A stretch of 64,000 bases of DNA from JADLGL01 sp963667605 (GTDB lineage Bacteria; Pseudomonadota; Alphaproteobacteria; Rhizobiales; Kaistiaceae). Where the stretch lies: contig CAXXUZ010000002.1 of the NCBI GenBank assembly GCA_963667605.2, positions 186,001-250,000 on the forward strand. The letters are read 5' to 3'. Positions 9,423 through 19,651 of the stretch are shown here, piece after piece. Both the position numbers and the translations under genes were made by a program. The notes under the pieces were generated by a model. The model saw only the letters and a program-made list of their open reading frames with translations. It made no database searches and was not told where the DNA came from. How positions within the stretch are numbered: position 1 is the stretch's first letter; every line of letters begins with the position of its first letter.

Positions 9423-9651
9423 GGTTTTCGGGGGTCTCTAAATGCTTGCCGGTGTGCTGCCCATGAAGATTGGAAGCGCGGCGCGGTTGTTCCAGACCCC
9501 TGCGACGATGTCGAGACCGGGCGGTGGCGGCTCTGGCCGCTTTCGGCCGGCTCAGGGGCGAGCTTCGTCGGAATCCGGCCGATGGACCACACCACAAATC
9601 AAGGACGAAGTGTCAGACGGCCGCAGAAGGAGAGGGGACGGGGGACGGCCA

Positions 9652-11185
9652 TCATCGAGGTGCCAAGCTGAGCCAGCGGGATAAATGGATGTCGACTGCG
9701 TTGTCCTCCCAGCCGACAATACGATCGGAAACCAAATTAAGCGAGGCGTAGTGCAACAGCGGGATCGCCGGTAGGTCGCGCATCAACTGACGATCGGCGG
9801 CGGCGTAAAGGGCAGTCCTCACCGTTTGGTCCAAGGTCATGCGCGCTTCGACGATCAACGAGGTAAAGGCCGGACTATCGTATCCCGTCACATTGAGATC
9901 GCTCTCCTCGAACAGCGTCAGAAACTCGTTAACATGGCCAAGTTCACCGATCCAGGCGACGGTGGCGAGATCGAAATCGCGGTTGCCGGTAAGCCTTTGA
10001 TTATGTTCTGATACCGGCCGCTCCTTGAGGATGGCCATAACGTTGATCTCGGCAAGATCGGAGATTATGGCCTCGGCGCTGGCCCGGTTCACCGCACCGG
10101 CACCAATAGCCAAGGTCAGTGGGAGAGGATGGTCGGGGCCGAACCCGGCCGCCGCCAGCAACGAACGGGCTTCGATTTGACGAGTCGGCGGATCGTTGGG
10201 TCCGAGTTCGGCCGTGGCAGGTTCGCCGAGATCAGCGACGCCGTTGGGTACAATCGACAGCGTCGGGACCATCGCCGCCATCCAGATCTCTTCGGCCAAG
10301 GCGATCCGGTCGATCGCAAGGGCGATGGCCCGGCGAAGACCGGGGTCGGCGAGCACCCCATCGAGGTTGGCGGCGAGGAAGAAGGTCCCGGCATGCGGCG
10401 CGATCCGTAGCGCATCGCCGTGTTCCTCCTCGATCTGTGCGAGGCTAAAGATCGGGACTTCATTGCTGACAAGAAGGGCCCCGGCGGCAAACTCGACGAG
10501 CGCACGCTGGCGGTCGTAATTGCGATAGATCACAGTTTCGATCGCGACTGTGTCGGCTTCTCGGAATAGCTGGTTCTTCACCAGCCAAATGCCTTGGCTG
10601 GGATCGAAACCGTCAAAGCGGTAGGCGCCATTGAACGGCGCGGTGACTTCTGGGATGCGGTCGATGGTGACTGCGCTTCGCGGTACGGGCATTGCTGCCG
10701 GCCGGGCCAGGAGATGCAGCAATAACGGCTCTTCCTCCGACAATGAGATCACCAAGGTTCAGGCGTCGATTGCGCGAACGCCGAGCGTGTACGGGGCGGC
10801 TTTGCCAGCCTGGATGGCCTGGGCGCCGCGGAAGGCGTTGAATAATGCGGCGTCCGGTGCATCTGTTGCCGGGTCGATCAGGCGCCGAAAGGCTCTCCTG
10901 AAGTCCAACGCTGTAACCGGAGTTCCGTCGGACCAATTAGCCGGACGAAGGGTGAATGTGTAAGTGAGCCGGTCCTCCGAAACGGTCCAGTTAGCGGCCG
11001 CGCCGGGGATGAGGGAGACCCTCATAGAGATCGCGGAGGATGTTCGCTTCGGCGGCCGTGGTCGCCCGCTGCGGATCGAGCGTGAAGGGATCGGCGGCAT
11101 TGCCGCGTTCGAGTGGCTGCGCCGAGATGCCTTGGGCACTGACCGAAACCGCCAAGGCCAAGGCGCCGGCGATGATATTCTTCAT
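9652..11185 (-). pseudogene. OppA-family peptide-binding protein, disrupted
   Basis: Remnant of a periplasmic oligopeptide-binding protein of an ABC importer (SBP family 5). It starts at the ATG at 11185 with a signal peptide (MKNIIAGALALAVSVSAQG) and the typical DPFTLDPQRATTAAE and ILRDLYEGL segments. Near 11015-11030 the frame is lost: a deletion of roughly 20 bases removes the stretch between EGL and IPGAAANW. The coding then continues in the second frame (SEDRLTYTFTLRPANWSDGTPVTA) to an in-frame TGA at 10759-10761, between RAIDA and TLVISLS, and runs on open to 9652. Two independent lesions make it a pseudogene. No opp permease or ATPase genes are adjacent. Confidence 0.85.
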
Positions 11186-11377
11186 GAATGTTTGAGGCAG
11201 AATCGGAGTGAGTGACTCTGAGGGAGCTTAAGCATCGGATGACCGACGGACAAGACGGTCGCTTGCCAACATCCATCTCCCTATTAACCACCAATATCGG
11301 AATTGACCGGAACGGATGCGGATCCGATAAGATTCTGTTAAATTTTTAGTCTCGCGTTCGTCAACGGGGCACCTAGC

Positions 11378-11983
11378 ATGGCCGATGGCAGTGATTCGTC
11401 CAATGTTCGCAATCTGACCGATGCGGTCCGTCGTGTCCGGATCGCCGAGGCCGATCGTTCCGACGGCTTGGCCGACCTTCAGGAGGCGGAGCGGGCACGG
11501 CTCGAAATGCTGGCCGAGGAGTTGCGCGACGTTTTCGCAGAAGTTCCGGCGGAGGACGACCAGTTCATCTTGACCGTCACCACCGGGACGCAGCCGCGGC
11601 TGTGGATCGACATGACCGCTTTCATCGCCGTCGGCCGCGACCGGCGAACCTACCGCTTCCTGAAGGACACACGGCTTGGCCGGACGGTGATTCTCGAGAG
11701 CCCTTCACTCGACGATGTCGCCGACACCGTCACCAACTATGTGGCCGAGCGGATCATTGAGAGGGAACGGGTGTTAGAGGCGGACTGGTTGTCAAAGCGG
11801 ATCCGACAGGGACCGAAACGGCGGCTTGAGACCATCGCCGGGCGGCAGCCAATAGTGGAAATCGGTCGCCGTCGCTGGCTTGATCGCCGCGCCGCCGGTT
11901 GGATAGTCGCCGGCTTCCTCGCAGGCGTTTTGATCGGGGCGGTCGCGCTCCTCGCCTATGCTTGGGTGCGCGTCCCGATCTAG
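11378..11983 (+). CDS. Unrecognised tail-anchored protein
   Basis: A 201-residue protein I do not recognise. It has a charged, probably helical N-terminal half, a central segment FILTVTTGTQPRLWIDMTAFIAVGRDRRTYRF-like region (about 62-95) that looks like a small beta-rich domain, then a basic stretch RIRQGPKRRLETIAG. It ends in one membrane helix (about 172-195) with only a few residues after it, so the bulk should be cytoplasmic. It stands alone between the broken oppA-like gene and a convergent phosphoesterase. Codon use matches the core genes around it, so it is likely real. Confidence 0.7.
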   Translation: MADGSDSSNVRNLTDAVRRVRIAEADRSDGLADLQEAERARLEMLAEELRDVFAEVPAEDDQFILTVTTGTQPRLWIDMTAFIAVGRDRRTYRFLKDTRLGRTVILESPSLDDVADTVTNYVAERIIERERVLEADWLSKRIRQGPKRRLETIAGRQPIVEIGRRRWLDRRAAGWIVAGFLAGVLIGAVALLAYAWVRVPI

Positions 11984-12044
11984 GCCGCGGCTTCCGATCC
12001 GCGAGTCATTTGAGTGTTTTCAGCCCAATACTTCACAATCCGAT

Positions 12045-12938
12045 TCAACCGAGCAATTGCCGGTCGGCGATCAGACCTGCTGGAACGCCGCGCTCGGTGA
12101 AGCCGACTGAACTCATATGGCAGGTGAAGGCGCCGGGGCTGCCACCAATACGGTAGAGATTATATGCCGCGGCGGCGCGAACATTGCCCGGGGGGTTTGA
12201 AGCTGAGGGCACGCCGACCACCGGAACTCGGCCGTGCTTGCCGTCGACATAGACCAGGCTCCCGGAATGGAGGTGGCCATGAAGCACCAGCTCGGCCCCT
12301 TCCTCGGCGATCACTTGAAGAAATTCATCCGCCTCGACAAGCCGTTGGCTGCGATGGCTGACTTCGGGCGCCGGGGGGTGATGCAAAAGGACGACCCTGA
12401 ATTTCTCGTGGCGATGTTCGCTGCGGAGGGCAAGGCGGACCATGTCCAATTGCCTCTGGCCGAGATGTCCTGTCGCCATGAAAGGTGCGGTTGCGCGAGC
12501 GCTGTTGACACCGATGAGGGCGATCGGGCCGCGATGGCGGACAAATGGAAACACGACGGCATCGGCGCTCTTGTCGCCGATCATGTAATCACGCCAATGG
12601 CGGCGGGTTTGAGCGAGGGCGCCGGGGACATAGGCGTCGTGATTGCCGGGAATAACGGTGACATGTTTCGGATCGCCAAGCCTTTCCAGCCAATGGCGTG
12701 CGGTCTCGATTTCCTCAGGGAGGGCGAGGTTGACCAAATCGCCGGTGACGACGATATGGTCGGGGTCGGCGGCGTGAATGTTCTCGATCAGCTCGCTGAC
12801 GATTTCCGGCCGATGCATCCGCGAGCGATTGCTTTGCCAATTGATGTAGCCAAGCAGCCGCTTCGATATCAGATCGTTCAATTGGGGTCGTGGTACAGGT
12901 CCTAGATGCGGGTCGGAAAGGTGCGCCAGCGCAAACAT
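12045..12938 (-). CDS. Calcineurin-like metallophosphoesterase
   Basis: A 297-residue phosphoesterase of the Icc/CpdA type. The dinuclear-metal motifs appear in order: DPHLG (D-x-H) near residue 9, GDLVN near 67, GNHD near 98, a central HH, and GHLHSG near 225. CpdA relatives hydrolyse cyclic nucleotides or other phosphodiesters; the substrate here is not known. The open frame extends 59 codons further upstream, but I place the start at the ATG at 12938 because it begins MFALAHLSDPHLG, as members of this family do; the ribosome site is weak in either case. It is convergent with the preceding anchored protein. Confidence 0.88.
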   Translation of the reverse strand: MFALAHLSDPHLGPVPRPQLNDLISKRLLGYINWQSNRSRMHRPEIVSELIENIHAADPDHIVVTGDLVNLALPEEIETARHWLERLGDPKHVTVIPGNHDAYVPGALAQTRRHWRDYMIGDKSADAVVFPFVRHRGPIALIGVNSARATAPFMATGHLGQRQLDMVRLALRSEHRHEKFRVVLLHHPPAPEVSHRSQRLVEADEFLQVIAEEGAELVLHGHLHSGSLVYVDGKHGRVPVVGVPSASNPPGNVRAAAAYNLYRIGGSPGAFTCHMSSVGFTERGVPAGLIADRQLLG

Positions 12939-13345
12939 CTTTGAGGGATCCGAACCGGTCCGCTGCCGGGTGCGCCGCACCGAGATGGGATCAGCTGAGC
13001 CTTTTTCGGTCATGCGGGTTGGTCGAATCCATATCGAGGCCGAGGGGTACGATTCGGCGCGGTCGAATATAGCGCGAGAACTGTAATAGCGCCGCTTAAT
13101 ATGGTGCTTATTCACGGTGTGTACGACCTAAGGCAGTTGATAGAGGTCGCAGAGATGGTTCTTTCTGGTTCAGAAGGTCGCTGATCTGAGCATTGGTGAA
13201 GCCATCGCCATCAACGCCGTTATTAACGTGGTGATAGACGCATTGATCGCGTCTTCGGTGGCGTGCCTTGCCTCTGTTGCCGCCGGGACGCTAGCTTTCA
13301 CTCGACCGGCCCGCTGCACCGTTTTCAATCCTGGATCGCCAAGCC
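12939..13345. other. Intergenic stretch without a recognised gene
   Basis: About 400 bp between the phosphoesterase start and the acetyltransferase start. Small open frames exist on both strands but none has a convincing start with ribosome site or a recognisable product. The divergent promoters of the two flanking genes must lie here; I could not fix them. Confidence 0.5.
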
Positions 13346-13864
13346 ATGGCCACCTCTCCATTCTCCATTCGGCTGGAAGCACCCGGTGATGATCCCAGCA
13401 TTGAGGCGCTGAACGAGGATGTCTTTGGGCCTGGGCGGTTCGCTCGCGCCGCCTATCGCATTCGCGAGGGCATTCCGCATGAGCCAGGCCTCTCCTTTGT
13501 AGGCGAAGTGGACGGGCGGTTGATCGCCTCGGTGCGGCTGACCCGGATCACCATCGGTGAGCGCGAGGCGCTGCTGCTCGGGCCGTTGGTGGTCGATCCG
13601 CCTTGGAAGGGCAAAGGCTGCGGCAAGGAGCTGGTGCGGGTTGCGACCGCGGCCGCGGGCGACCAGCGCCACGATTTGGTTATCCTGGTCGGCGACCCGC
13701 CTTATTATGGCCCTCTGGGATTTGGCCCGATCGAGCCCCCCGGCGCGGTGAGTTTGCCGGGGCCGGTCGATCCGGCTCGGTTACTGGTGGCCGAACTGAA
13801 GGTGGGTGCCGCGGAGGGGCTGGCAGGGAGAGTTTTGCCGGCGGGCCGGCAGGCCGACGGTTAG
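13346..13864 (+). CDS. GNAT-family N-acetyltransferase
   Basis: A 172-residue acetyl-CoA-dependent acyltransferase similar to the YhbS group. The core runs from FSIRLEAPGDDPSIEALNE through the beta4 strand ALLLGPLVVDP to the acetyl-CoA loop KGKGCGKELV (about 88-97), then YYGPLGFGPI, which is the YYxxxGF feature typical of this group. The C terminus contains the LAGRVLP-type motif. The substrate is not predictable. The ATG at 13346 is the first plausible start. Its stop overlaps the stop of the convergent 686-residue membrane protein by 4 bp. Confidence 0.9.
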   Translation: MATSPFSIRLEAPGDDPSIEALNEDVFGPGRFARAAYRIREGIPHEPGLSFVGEVDGRLIASVRLTRITIGEREALLLGPLVVDPPWKGKGCGKELVRVATAAAGDQRHDLVILVGDPPYYGPLGFGPIEPPGAVSLPGPVDPARLLVAELKVGAAEGLAGRVLPAGRQADG

Positions 13865-15921
13865 CGTCCCTCGCGGAACCAGGTCATCGCCAGCAGCCCG
13901 GCTAGAAGCGCCAGGCCGAGGAACCCGGCGAATAGCTGAAACCTGTCGATTCCCAGAAGTACGCTGGCATCGGTCATCCTGATACCGAGCCAATCGCCGC
14001 CACCGTAATTGCTGCCGCCGCCCACTTTGATCACACGGGGCACATCACCGGCATCGCTAATCCGGCTGATATGGCCATTGGCGGCGTCGACCACGGGCGC
14101 CAGAACGGTTTCGGTCGATCGCGGATCGCGATATTCGCGCGGATTGGCGGGGCCGATGTGAACTACGGCAACGCGATCACCATCCTCGGCGCGCCACAGG
14201 CCGATATCGTCGACCGCAATGGTGGCCCGCCACAGCCCAGGCTCGATCTCGACCAGCGCAAGCTCTTGCTCGATCCCCAGGGGGGAGCGTAGCAGAACCG
14301 GATCGACCAGATTCGCCATGGTCTGACGCTCGATGGTGAGATTGGCGCCATCGGAGGTAGCGCGCAACGCCTCCTCGTCGAGATCGGGCTCTCGCATCAG
14401 CCAATGGGCGATCCGCCGCAGCAGAACCAAATATGGTCCGCCTCCCTCGAAGTCGCGCGCCCACAGCCAGGCGTGATCGGACAACAGCATGGTGACACGG
14501 CCGTCGCCTTGGTGGCCGAGGACTAGAAGCGGCAGCCCGTCCGGTCCCTCCATGACGACATCGCCGACGGGGTTTTCGGCCTCGATGAGGCGGAACCAGC
14601 GGCTCCAGTCGGGGGGGTCCGAGCGGGCGCCGGGAAGATCGCGTGTCACCGGATGACGGAAACCGGGGTCGGTCACGGTCGGGTAATAGGGCGTTTCGAT
14701 CACGCTGCCGGTCGGCCTTACCGGCAGGATACTGGCCAGGCCGGTGCGGTAAATGCTGAACGGTCCGGCATCGTCGGGGCCGGCGGCGATCAGTAGCGCG
14801 CCGCCAGCGGCGACATAGCCGGCAATATTGTCGAAATAGGCCAACGGCAGCGCACCCTGAAGCTGATAGCGGTCGAAGATAATCAGATCGAAATCATAGA
14901 GGGTTTCGGAGAACAGCTCACGTGTCGGGAAGGCGATCAGCGCCAGCTCGTTTTGCGGTGTGATGTCGATTTTCTCGGGTGGACGAAGAATGGTGAAGTG
15001 GATGAGATCGACCGAGGCATCAGATTTTAGGAGGTCTCGCCACGTGCGTTCGCCAGCATGGGGTTCGCCTGAGACGAGCAGCACGCGGAGGTTTTCACGG
15101 ATGCCGTCCAGTGCGACCACGGTGCTGTTGTTGAGTTCGGTGAGTTCGCCGCCGAGCGGTTCGGCGACGAATTCGAACATGATGCCGCCGCCATGCGGGA
15201 CGGTGAAACGGAACGTGCGGGACGCGCCAGCAATTGCTCGTTCGACAGCGATCAGCGTGCCGTCGCGATAGATGCTGACCGCCACGGCAGCGCCGTCACC
15301 GGCGCCATCGTCGATGATCCGGTAGGCAATTTCTTGCGGCTCGTCGACAATGCCGAAACGCGGTGCGGCTTCGATCTCGATCCGGCGGTCGATCTCGTCG
15401 GCGCGGCCGGTGATAAGGGCATGAATCGGGGCGCCGCCGAAACCGGCAGTCGTCTCCGGCGCGTCATGTACTTGCCCATCCGTGATCATGATAATTGCGC
15501 CGACTCGGTCCGGCGGAACGTCGGCAAGGCCGGCCTCGATTGCGGCGAAGAGCGCCGTGCCGTTATTGGTGCTGTTGCCTTCTCCGGCGGTGATGAGGCG
15601 TTGCTCGACACCTTCGAGCGCGCCCAGTCTTTCGGCGAGAACAGCGCGGGCCGCATCGGTTGTGTCGGAGCGGTTTTCGAGTGACTGGCTGGCGCTTTGG
15701 TCGACCACCAAAGCGACGGTGGTCGGCAGCGGTTCGCGGTCCTCGACCATTATCAGCGGATTGGCGAGCGCAATTGTGAGTGCCGCAAGCGCCACGGCCC
15801 GGAACCAGATGACCGCGATCCGGCGTTTCACAGCGAGGCCGATCAAGGCCGCGCCCGCAAGAGCGAGGCCAACAATCAGCCACATCGGCAGGAACGGCGC
15901 GAAATCAATCGACCAAATCAT
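13861..15921 (-). CDS. Membrane protein with VWA-like and glutamine-amidotransferase-like domains
   Basis: A 686-residue protein with two N-terminal membrane helices (about 12-30 and 38-57), a von Willebrand A-like region starting with the metal-site pattern DQSAS (about 73-77) and continuing to IIMITDGQVHDAP, then a class I amidotransferase-like fold (LIIFDRYQLQGALP, GGALLIAAGPDDAG) probably without catalytic activity. A last helix near 660-680 has a short basic tail. Such proteins end MoxR-DUF58-DUF4159 operons in Alphaproteobacteria. It follows the 927-residue protein by 33 bp. An envelope role with the MoxR chaperone-like ATPase is inferred; no function is established that I know. Confidence 0.85.
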   Translation of the reverse strand: MIWSIDFAPFLPMWLIVGLALAGAALIGLAVKRRIAVIWFRAVALAALTIALANPLIMVEDREPLPTTVALVVDQSASQSLENRSDTTDAARAVLAERLGALEGVEQRLITAGEGNSTNNGTALFAAIEAGLADVPPDRVGAIIMITDGQVHDAPETTAGFGGAPIHALITGRADEIDRRIEIEAAPRFGIVDEPQEIAYRIIDDGAGDGAAVAVSIYRDGTLIAVERAIAGASRTFRFTVPHGGGIMFEFVAEPLGGELTELNNSTVVALDGIRENLRVLLVSGEPHAGERTWRDLLKSDASVDLIHFTILRPPEKIDITPQNELALIAFPTRELFSETLYDFDLIIFDRYQLQGALPLAYFDNIAGYVAAGGALLIAAGPDDAGPFSIYRTGLASILPVRPTGSVIETPYYPTVTDPGFRHPVTRDLPGARSDPPDWSRWFRLIEAENPVGDVVMEGPDGLPLLVLGHQGDGRVTMLLSDHAWLWARDFEGGGPYLVLLRRIAHWLMREPDLDEEALRATSDGANLTIERQTMANLVDPVLLRSPLGIEQELALVEIEPGLWRATIAVDDIGLWRAEDGDRVAVVHIGPANPREYRDPRSTETVLAPVVDAANGHISRISDAGDVPRVIKVGGGSNYGGGDWLGIRMTDASVLLGIDRFQLFAGFLGLALLAGLLAMTWFREGR

Positions 15922-15954
15922 CGCCGCACTTCGGCCGGACGGCCCAGAACACCG

Positions 15955-18738
15955 TCATTGGCCGAGCCTTTCGAGAAGATCGGGAACGTGAACCTGATCG
16001 GTCTTGTAGTTGCCGGTGAGGGCGTACATCACAATGTTGATCCCGGCGCGGAAAGCGAATTCACGTTGGCGCGGATCGGTCGTCACCATCGGGAACATGA
16101 AGGCGCCATTATCCTCGATCGCCCAAGCGCCGGCGAGATCATTGCTGGTGATCATAATTGGGCTAACGCCGTCTGTCGGCCGGGCAGGTCGACCGCCGAA
16201 GACGTCGGGGTCGTCGGGAAGGATCTCGAGCCAGAATGCGCCCTCGGAGAATCGTCCAGCGAAATTCTGTAATAAATAGAATGTCTTGGTTAGAACGTGG
16301 TCGGCCGGCACCGGTTCAAGCGGCGGAATGTCGACTCCGTCGAGTATTTGTTGAAGGCGCTCTTCCGCGGCGGTAGTCACGCGAGCGAAGTCGCCGCCGG
16401 TCCGCTCCAGCTGATCGGCGGTGTCGAACAAGACGATGCCGCCATTTCGCATATAGGCGTCAACGCGGGCCATCGAAGTCGCATCCGGCATCGGTGCTTC
16501 CGCGGTCACGCGCCAATAAAGAATCGGAAAGAACGCCAGTTCGTCGGTAGCGATGTCGATCCCGACCGGATCACCCGGCTCGAAAGCAGTTCGCCGAGCC
16601 AATACCAAAGACAAGCCCGTGAGCCCGGCGCGGCTGATCTCGTCGCTGAGCGGATCGCCGGTGACAACATAGGCGAGGGCGGTCCGGTTGGCCGCTTCAA
16701 GTGCAAAAAGGTCGGCCGGCGTGAGCTGGTTCTGGGCTTTGGCGTCGTCGGGGAGAGCCGGCAACAAAAGTCCGACCAGCGCGAGCGCTGCTATTTGTTT
16801 GCGCTGGGGCGTGACCGCTCCGGCGAGCCAAAGCACCGCGAGCGTGTCCGCCAGCAACAGCAGCAGCGCGATGGCGAACAACCAATACCCCAAAGCGATC
16901 GGTACGGTTTCCGGATAGGGCAGGAGGCTTGCGCCGGCGATCGATGCGGCGTCGAGCACCACCAACTCGGCATCCGAAGAGAAAAGGCTGACGGCGCGGA
17001 AGCCGTCATCATTGCCGTAAAGACCCGGTGGGTGGGTGGAATCGACGATGATGTCGGGGTTGCCGGCGGTGATCGGCTGGGCGGTACCGCCGGGGTCGGC
17101 AAAGCGGCCATAACCGTCGAGAATGCGATAGGGCGCGAGCGCGGCTGTTGCCGCCCCTGCCAGTTCTACCACCGGTGCATTGGCTGAAGTCACGATCCGG
17201 CGGAGCATTTCGACGAACACGCCGGAGAGCGGCAAGTTCGACCAGCTTGTGTCGGCGGTGACGTGGAACAGCACGATCCGGCCTTTGCCGATATCGGCAG
17301 CGGTGACAAGCGGTGTCCCGTCGGCAAGAGCAGCCCAAATCCGATCGCTCAGCTCAGCGGTAGGCTCGGCCAGCACCTGCCGCTCGACCAGGACATCGCT
17401 GGGCACTTCGAGGCCGAAAAATGGGCTGGCCTCGGGGAAGGGGCCAAGGGGTTGCGGCTCCTCCCAAGAGAGCGCGCCGCCCAGCGTCCTGCCACCGAAA
17501 CGGAGTTCCACGGGGATCAAGGAGGGTTCGGCCGCCGCCAGCCGCGGCCCCGCAAATCGCAGCAGGGTGCCGCCATTCTCGATCCAGGCGGTGAGCGCTG
17601 TTTCGGCGTCCGCCGGCAGTGTGCCGATGTCGGCAAGGATGATGATCGAGGTACCTCCGGCGATCATGTCGGTCACAGACTGGGCGATATCGGTCGATGT
17701 CGGCCAGAGGTCGGCAAAGGGCGTCAGCGCCCGCGAAATATAATAGTCGGCTGAAAGTAGCGGCTGATCTGAACCCTCGCCGGAGAGGATACCGACAGTG
17801 CGGCGACGGTAACGATCATCGAGCAATTGCACAGCGCCGGCGGTCGTTTGGCCGCCGATCTCCAGACGGATGATTTCATTGCGCAGCTCGGTGGGCATTG
17901 AGAACAGCACTTCGGTACGGGCTGCCCCGGGATCAAATCGGAACGCCGCTTCGCCAATCGCGCGGCCTCTGAGATCGCGAGCCAAGACCACACCTTCGCT
18001 GGTCTCCGCGGCCGCGTCGCGAATGACCGGCACAATCAGGCCGGCGGCGGTGTTGGAAGGCGGGACGAGGCCGAGAAGGCGCGCATCGGCATCGTAATAG
18101 ATCGCGATCGGTCCGTTGATCGCTTCCTGCAGTAAGATCGCCAGCGCTTCCGGTCCGGGGCCACCAAGACCGTCGGAGAGCCAAGCGGCTCCGCCGAAGC
18201 CGGCGGTGGCGGCGATGGTTTCCAGCTGCGGCAGCAGTGACTGATAGTCAGGCGCAAAGGGCTGCGGAGCCAGCGCCTGGATACGATCGGCGACCTGGTC
18301 GGCCTGGCTCGGCGCGATCATTTGGCCGGGATCCTCGGCGGTCGCGACCAAGGCGACGGGGCGGTTATCGTTCTCGGCAATTCCGACAATCGTCAGTGCC
18401 GCATCGCGCAGCGTTGGCCAATCGGCCGCCGCTGCCCAGCCATTGTCGAGGATGACGAGTAGCGGGCCCTCGCCGGGCGCGTTCTCGTCCGAGGCCCGCA
18501 ATGTCGGGCCGGCCAATGCCACGATCAACAAAGCAGCTAGCAGCAGCCGTAGGGCGGTGAGCCACCAAGGCGTCTTGGATGGTGTTTCTTCCTTGTCGGA
18601 GATCTCAGCGACGATCCTGGCCGGCGGGAAAGTCTCGGCTTTTGGCCGTGGGGGCGTCAGTCGTAGCAGCCACCAGATCGCCGGCAGTGCGACCAGCGCG
18701 AACAGCACCGCTGGTGCCGCGAAGCTCACGCCACCCAA
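15955..18738 (-). CDS. BatA-like / DUF4159 membrane protein
   Basis: A 927-residue protein. The N terminus has the BatA signature: a helix (residues 7-25), LLRLTPPRPK, then TPWWLTALRLLLAALL and a helix near 58-78. A VWA-like domain follows without a complete metal site, then an amidotransferase-like region, helices near 630-670, and a C-terminal DUF4159 domain (LTPADLFALEAANRTALAYV, then FPILYWR, GGIVLFDTADQ, VLTKTFYLLQ). It overlaps the DUF58 gene by 13 bp, so translation is coupled. It should act with MoxR and DUF58 in envelope protein maturation or complex assembly; that is inference from operon structure. Confidence 0.88.
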   Translation of the reverse strand: MGGVSFAAPAVLFALVALPAIWWLLRLTPPRPKAETFPPARIVAEISDKEETPSKTPWWLTALRLLLAALLIVALAGPTLRASDENAPGEGPLLVILDNGWAAAADWPTLRDAALTIVGIAENDNRPVALVATAEDPGQMIAPSQADQVADRIQALAPQPFAPDYQSLLPQLETIAATAGFGGAAWLSDGLGGPGPEALAILLQEAINGPIAIYYDADARLLGLVPPSNTAAGLIVPVIRDAAAETSEGVVLARDLRGRAIGEAAFRFDPGAARTEVLFSMPTELRNEIIRLEIGGQTTAGAVQLLDDRYRRRTVGILSGEGSDQPLLSADYYISRALTPFADLWPTSTDIAQSVTDMIAGGTSIIILADIGTLPADAETALTAWIENGGTLLRFAGPRLAAAEPSLIPVELRFGGRTLGGALSWEEPQPLGPFPEASPFFGLEVPSDVLVERQVLAEPTAELSDRIWAALADGTPLVTAADIGKGRIVLFHVTADTSWSNLPLSGVFVEMLRRIVTSANAPVVELAGAATAALAPYRILDGYGRFADPGGTAQPITAGNPDIIVDSTHPPGLYGNDDGFRAVSLFSSDAELVVLDAASIAGASLLPYPETVPIALGYWLFAIALLLLLADTLAVLWLAGAVTPQRKQIAALALVGLLLPALPDDAKAQNQLTPADLFALEAANRTALAYVVTGDPLSDEISRAGLTGLSLVLARRTAFEPGDPVGIDIATDELAFFPILYWRVTAEAPMPDATSMARVDAYMRNGGIVLFDTADQLERTGGDFARVTTAAEERLQQILDGVDIPPLEPVPADHVLTKTFYLLQNFAGRFSEGAFWLEILPDDPDVFGGRPARPTDGVSPIMITSNDLAGAWAIEDNGAFMFPMVTTDPRQREFAFRAGINIVMYALTGNYKTDQVHVPDLLERLGQ

Positions 18739-19646
18739 CTCGATTGGGTTGACATGGCTCGCCGATCGGCAAGCCGGACATGCAGTGTGAGCAGAGGCTC
18801 AACCGCCGGCCGGTCGGTGTGGTGAATGAGGAAGGTCCAGTCGAGCCGGCCGCAGATCTCGCGGAGACGGTCTCGCCTGGAGATGAGGCGCGCCCGGTAG
18901 GCCTCGCGCAACGCTTCGGCGCGGCCGACAAGATGGCGGAAGCCGGATTCCGGATCGGCGAATTCGGTGCGGCCAGTGTAGGGGAACGTCTCCTCAATCG
19001 GGTCGAGGATCTGAACCAGATGCGCCCGTGCCCCGGTCGCGGCCACGGCATCGAGGCGAGTGCCGATGGTATCGATTGGGTCGAGGAAATCGCCGATGAT
19101 GATGACGTCTGATTGGCGGCGCAGTCGACTCAGATCAGGCCAATCGGCGAGTGCAGCGTCGACCATCGCGGCGGCGATCTTTTCGGCGGCGTTGCGTGAC
19201 AGCACCGGCGGTCCCTTTCCGAGCAGGCCGATGCGTTCGCCGGCGCGGGCGAAAAGCTCGGTCAGCGCAAGGCTCAGCAAGATGGCGCGTGAGCGCTTGT
19301 CGGCGGCGGCGAGGCGTGAGCGAAAGCTCATCGATTCGGACAGATCGGGCACAAGCCAGAGCGTGTGCGCTGCCTCCCATTCCCTCTCTCGGACATAAAG
19401 ATGCTCGTCGCGGGCGGATCGGCGCCAATCGATCATCGCCGCCGGTTCGCCCGATTCAAGCGGCCGGAATTGCCAGAAGGCTTCGCCGGGACCGGCGCGG
19501 CGACGGCCGTGCCAGCCGGCAAGGATCGTGGTGACGACTCGCTGGGCTTCGACCAGCAAGGCCGGCATTGTCGACGTGAGATCCCTCGCATCCGGCAGTG
19601 CGGCTGCGTGCTCGCTCGGGTTCCTCGCCGAATGGAGTCCGGCCAT
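18726..19646 (-). CDS. DUF58 domain protein
   Basis: A 306-residue cytoplasmic protein of the DUF58 family, VWA-like, usually partnered with MoxR ATPases. Seen: an early segment with PGEAFWQFRPLESGEPAAMIDWRRSAR (about 50-75, the family's most conserved block), REWEAAHTLWLVPDLSESM (the degenerate metal-site strand), and VIIIGDFLDPID near 190. The open frame runs upstream to 19862, but that part overlaps MoxR. The ATG at 19646 follows the MoxR stop by 5 bp and gives a family-like N terminus, so I use it. Its 3' end overlaps the next gene by 13 bp. Confidence 0.9.
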   Translation of the reverse strand: MAGLHSARNPSEHAAALPDARDLTSTMPALLVEAQRVVTTILAGWHGRRRAGPGEAFWQFRPLESGEPAAMIDWRRSARDEHLYVREREWEAAHTLWLVPDLSESMSFRSRLAAADKRSRAILLSLALTELFARAGERIGLLGKGPPVLSRNAAEKIAAAMVDAALADWPDLSRLRRQSDVIIIGDFLDPIDTIGTRLDAVAATGARAHLVQILDPIEETFPYTGRTEFADPESGFRHLVGRAEALREAYRARLISRRDRLREICGRLDWTFLIHHTDRPAVEPLLTLHVRLADRRAMSTQSSWVA

Positions 19647-19651
19647 CGCTG

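Noticed and set aside
9423..9651. Manganese (yybP-ykoY) riboswitch before the TerC-like gene
   Set aside because: Such elements often precede TerC genes, but I could not find the conserved loop sequences or a fitting stem order.
13170..13382. A 70-codon minus-strand frame before the acetyltransferase
   Set aside because: Overlaps the acetyltransferase start and shows no recognisable features.
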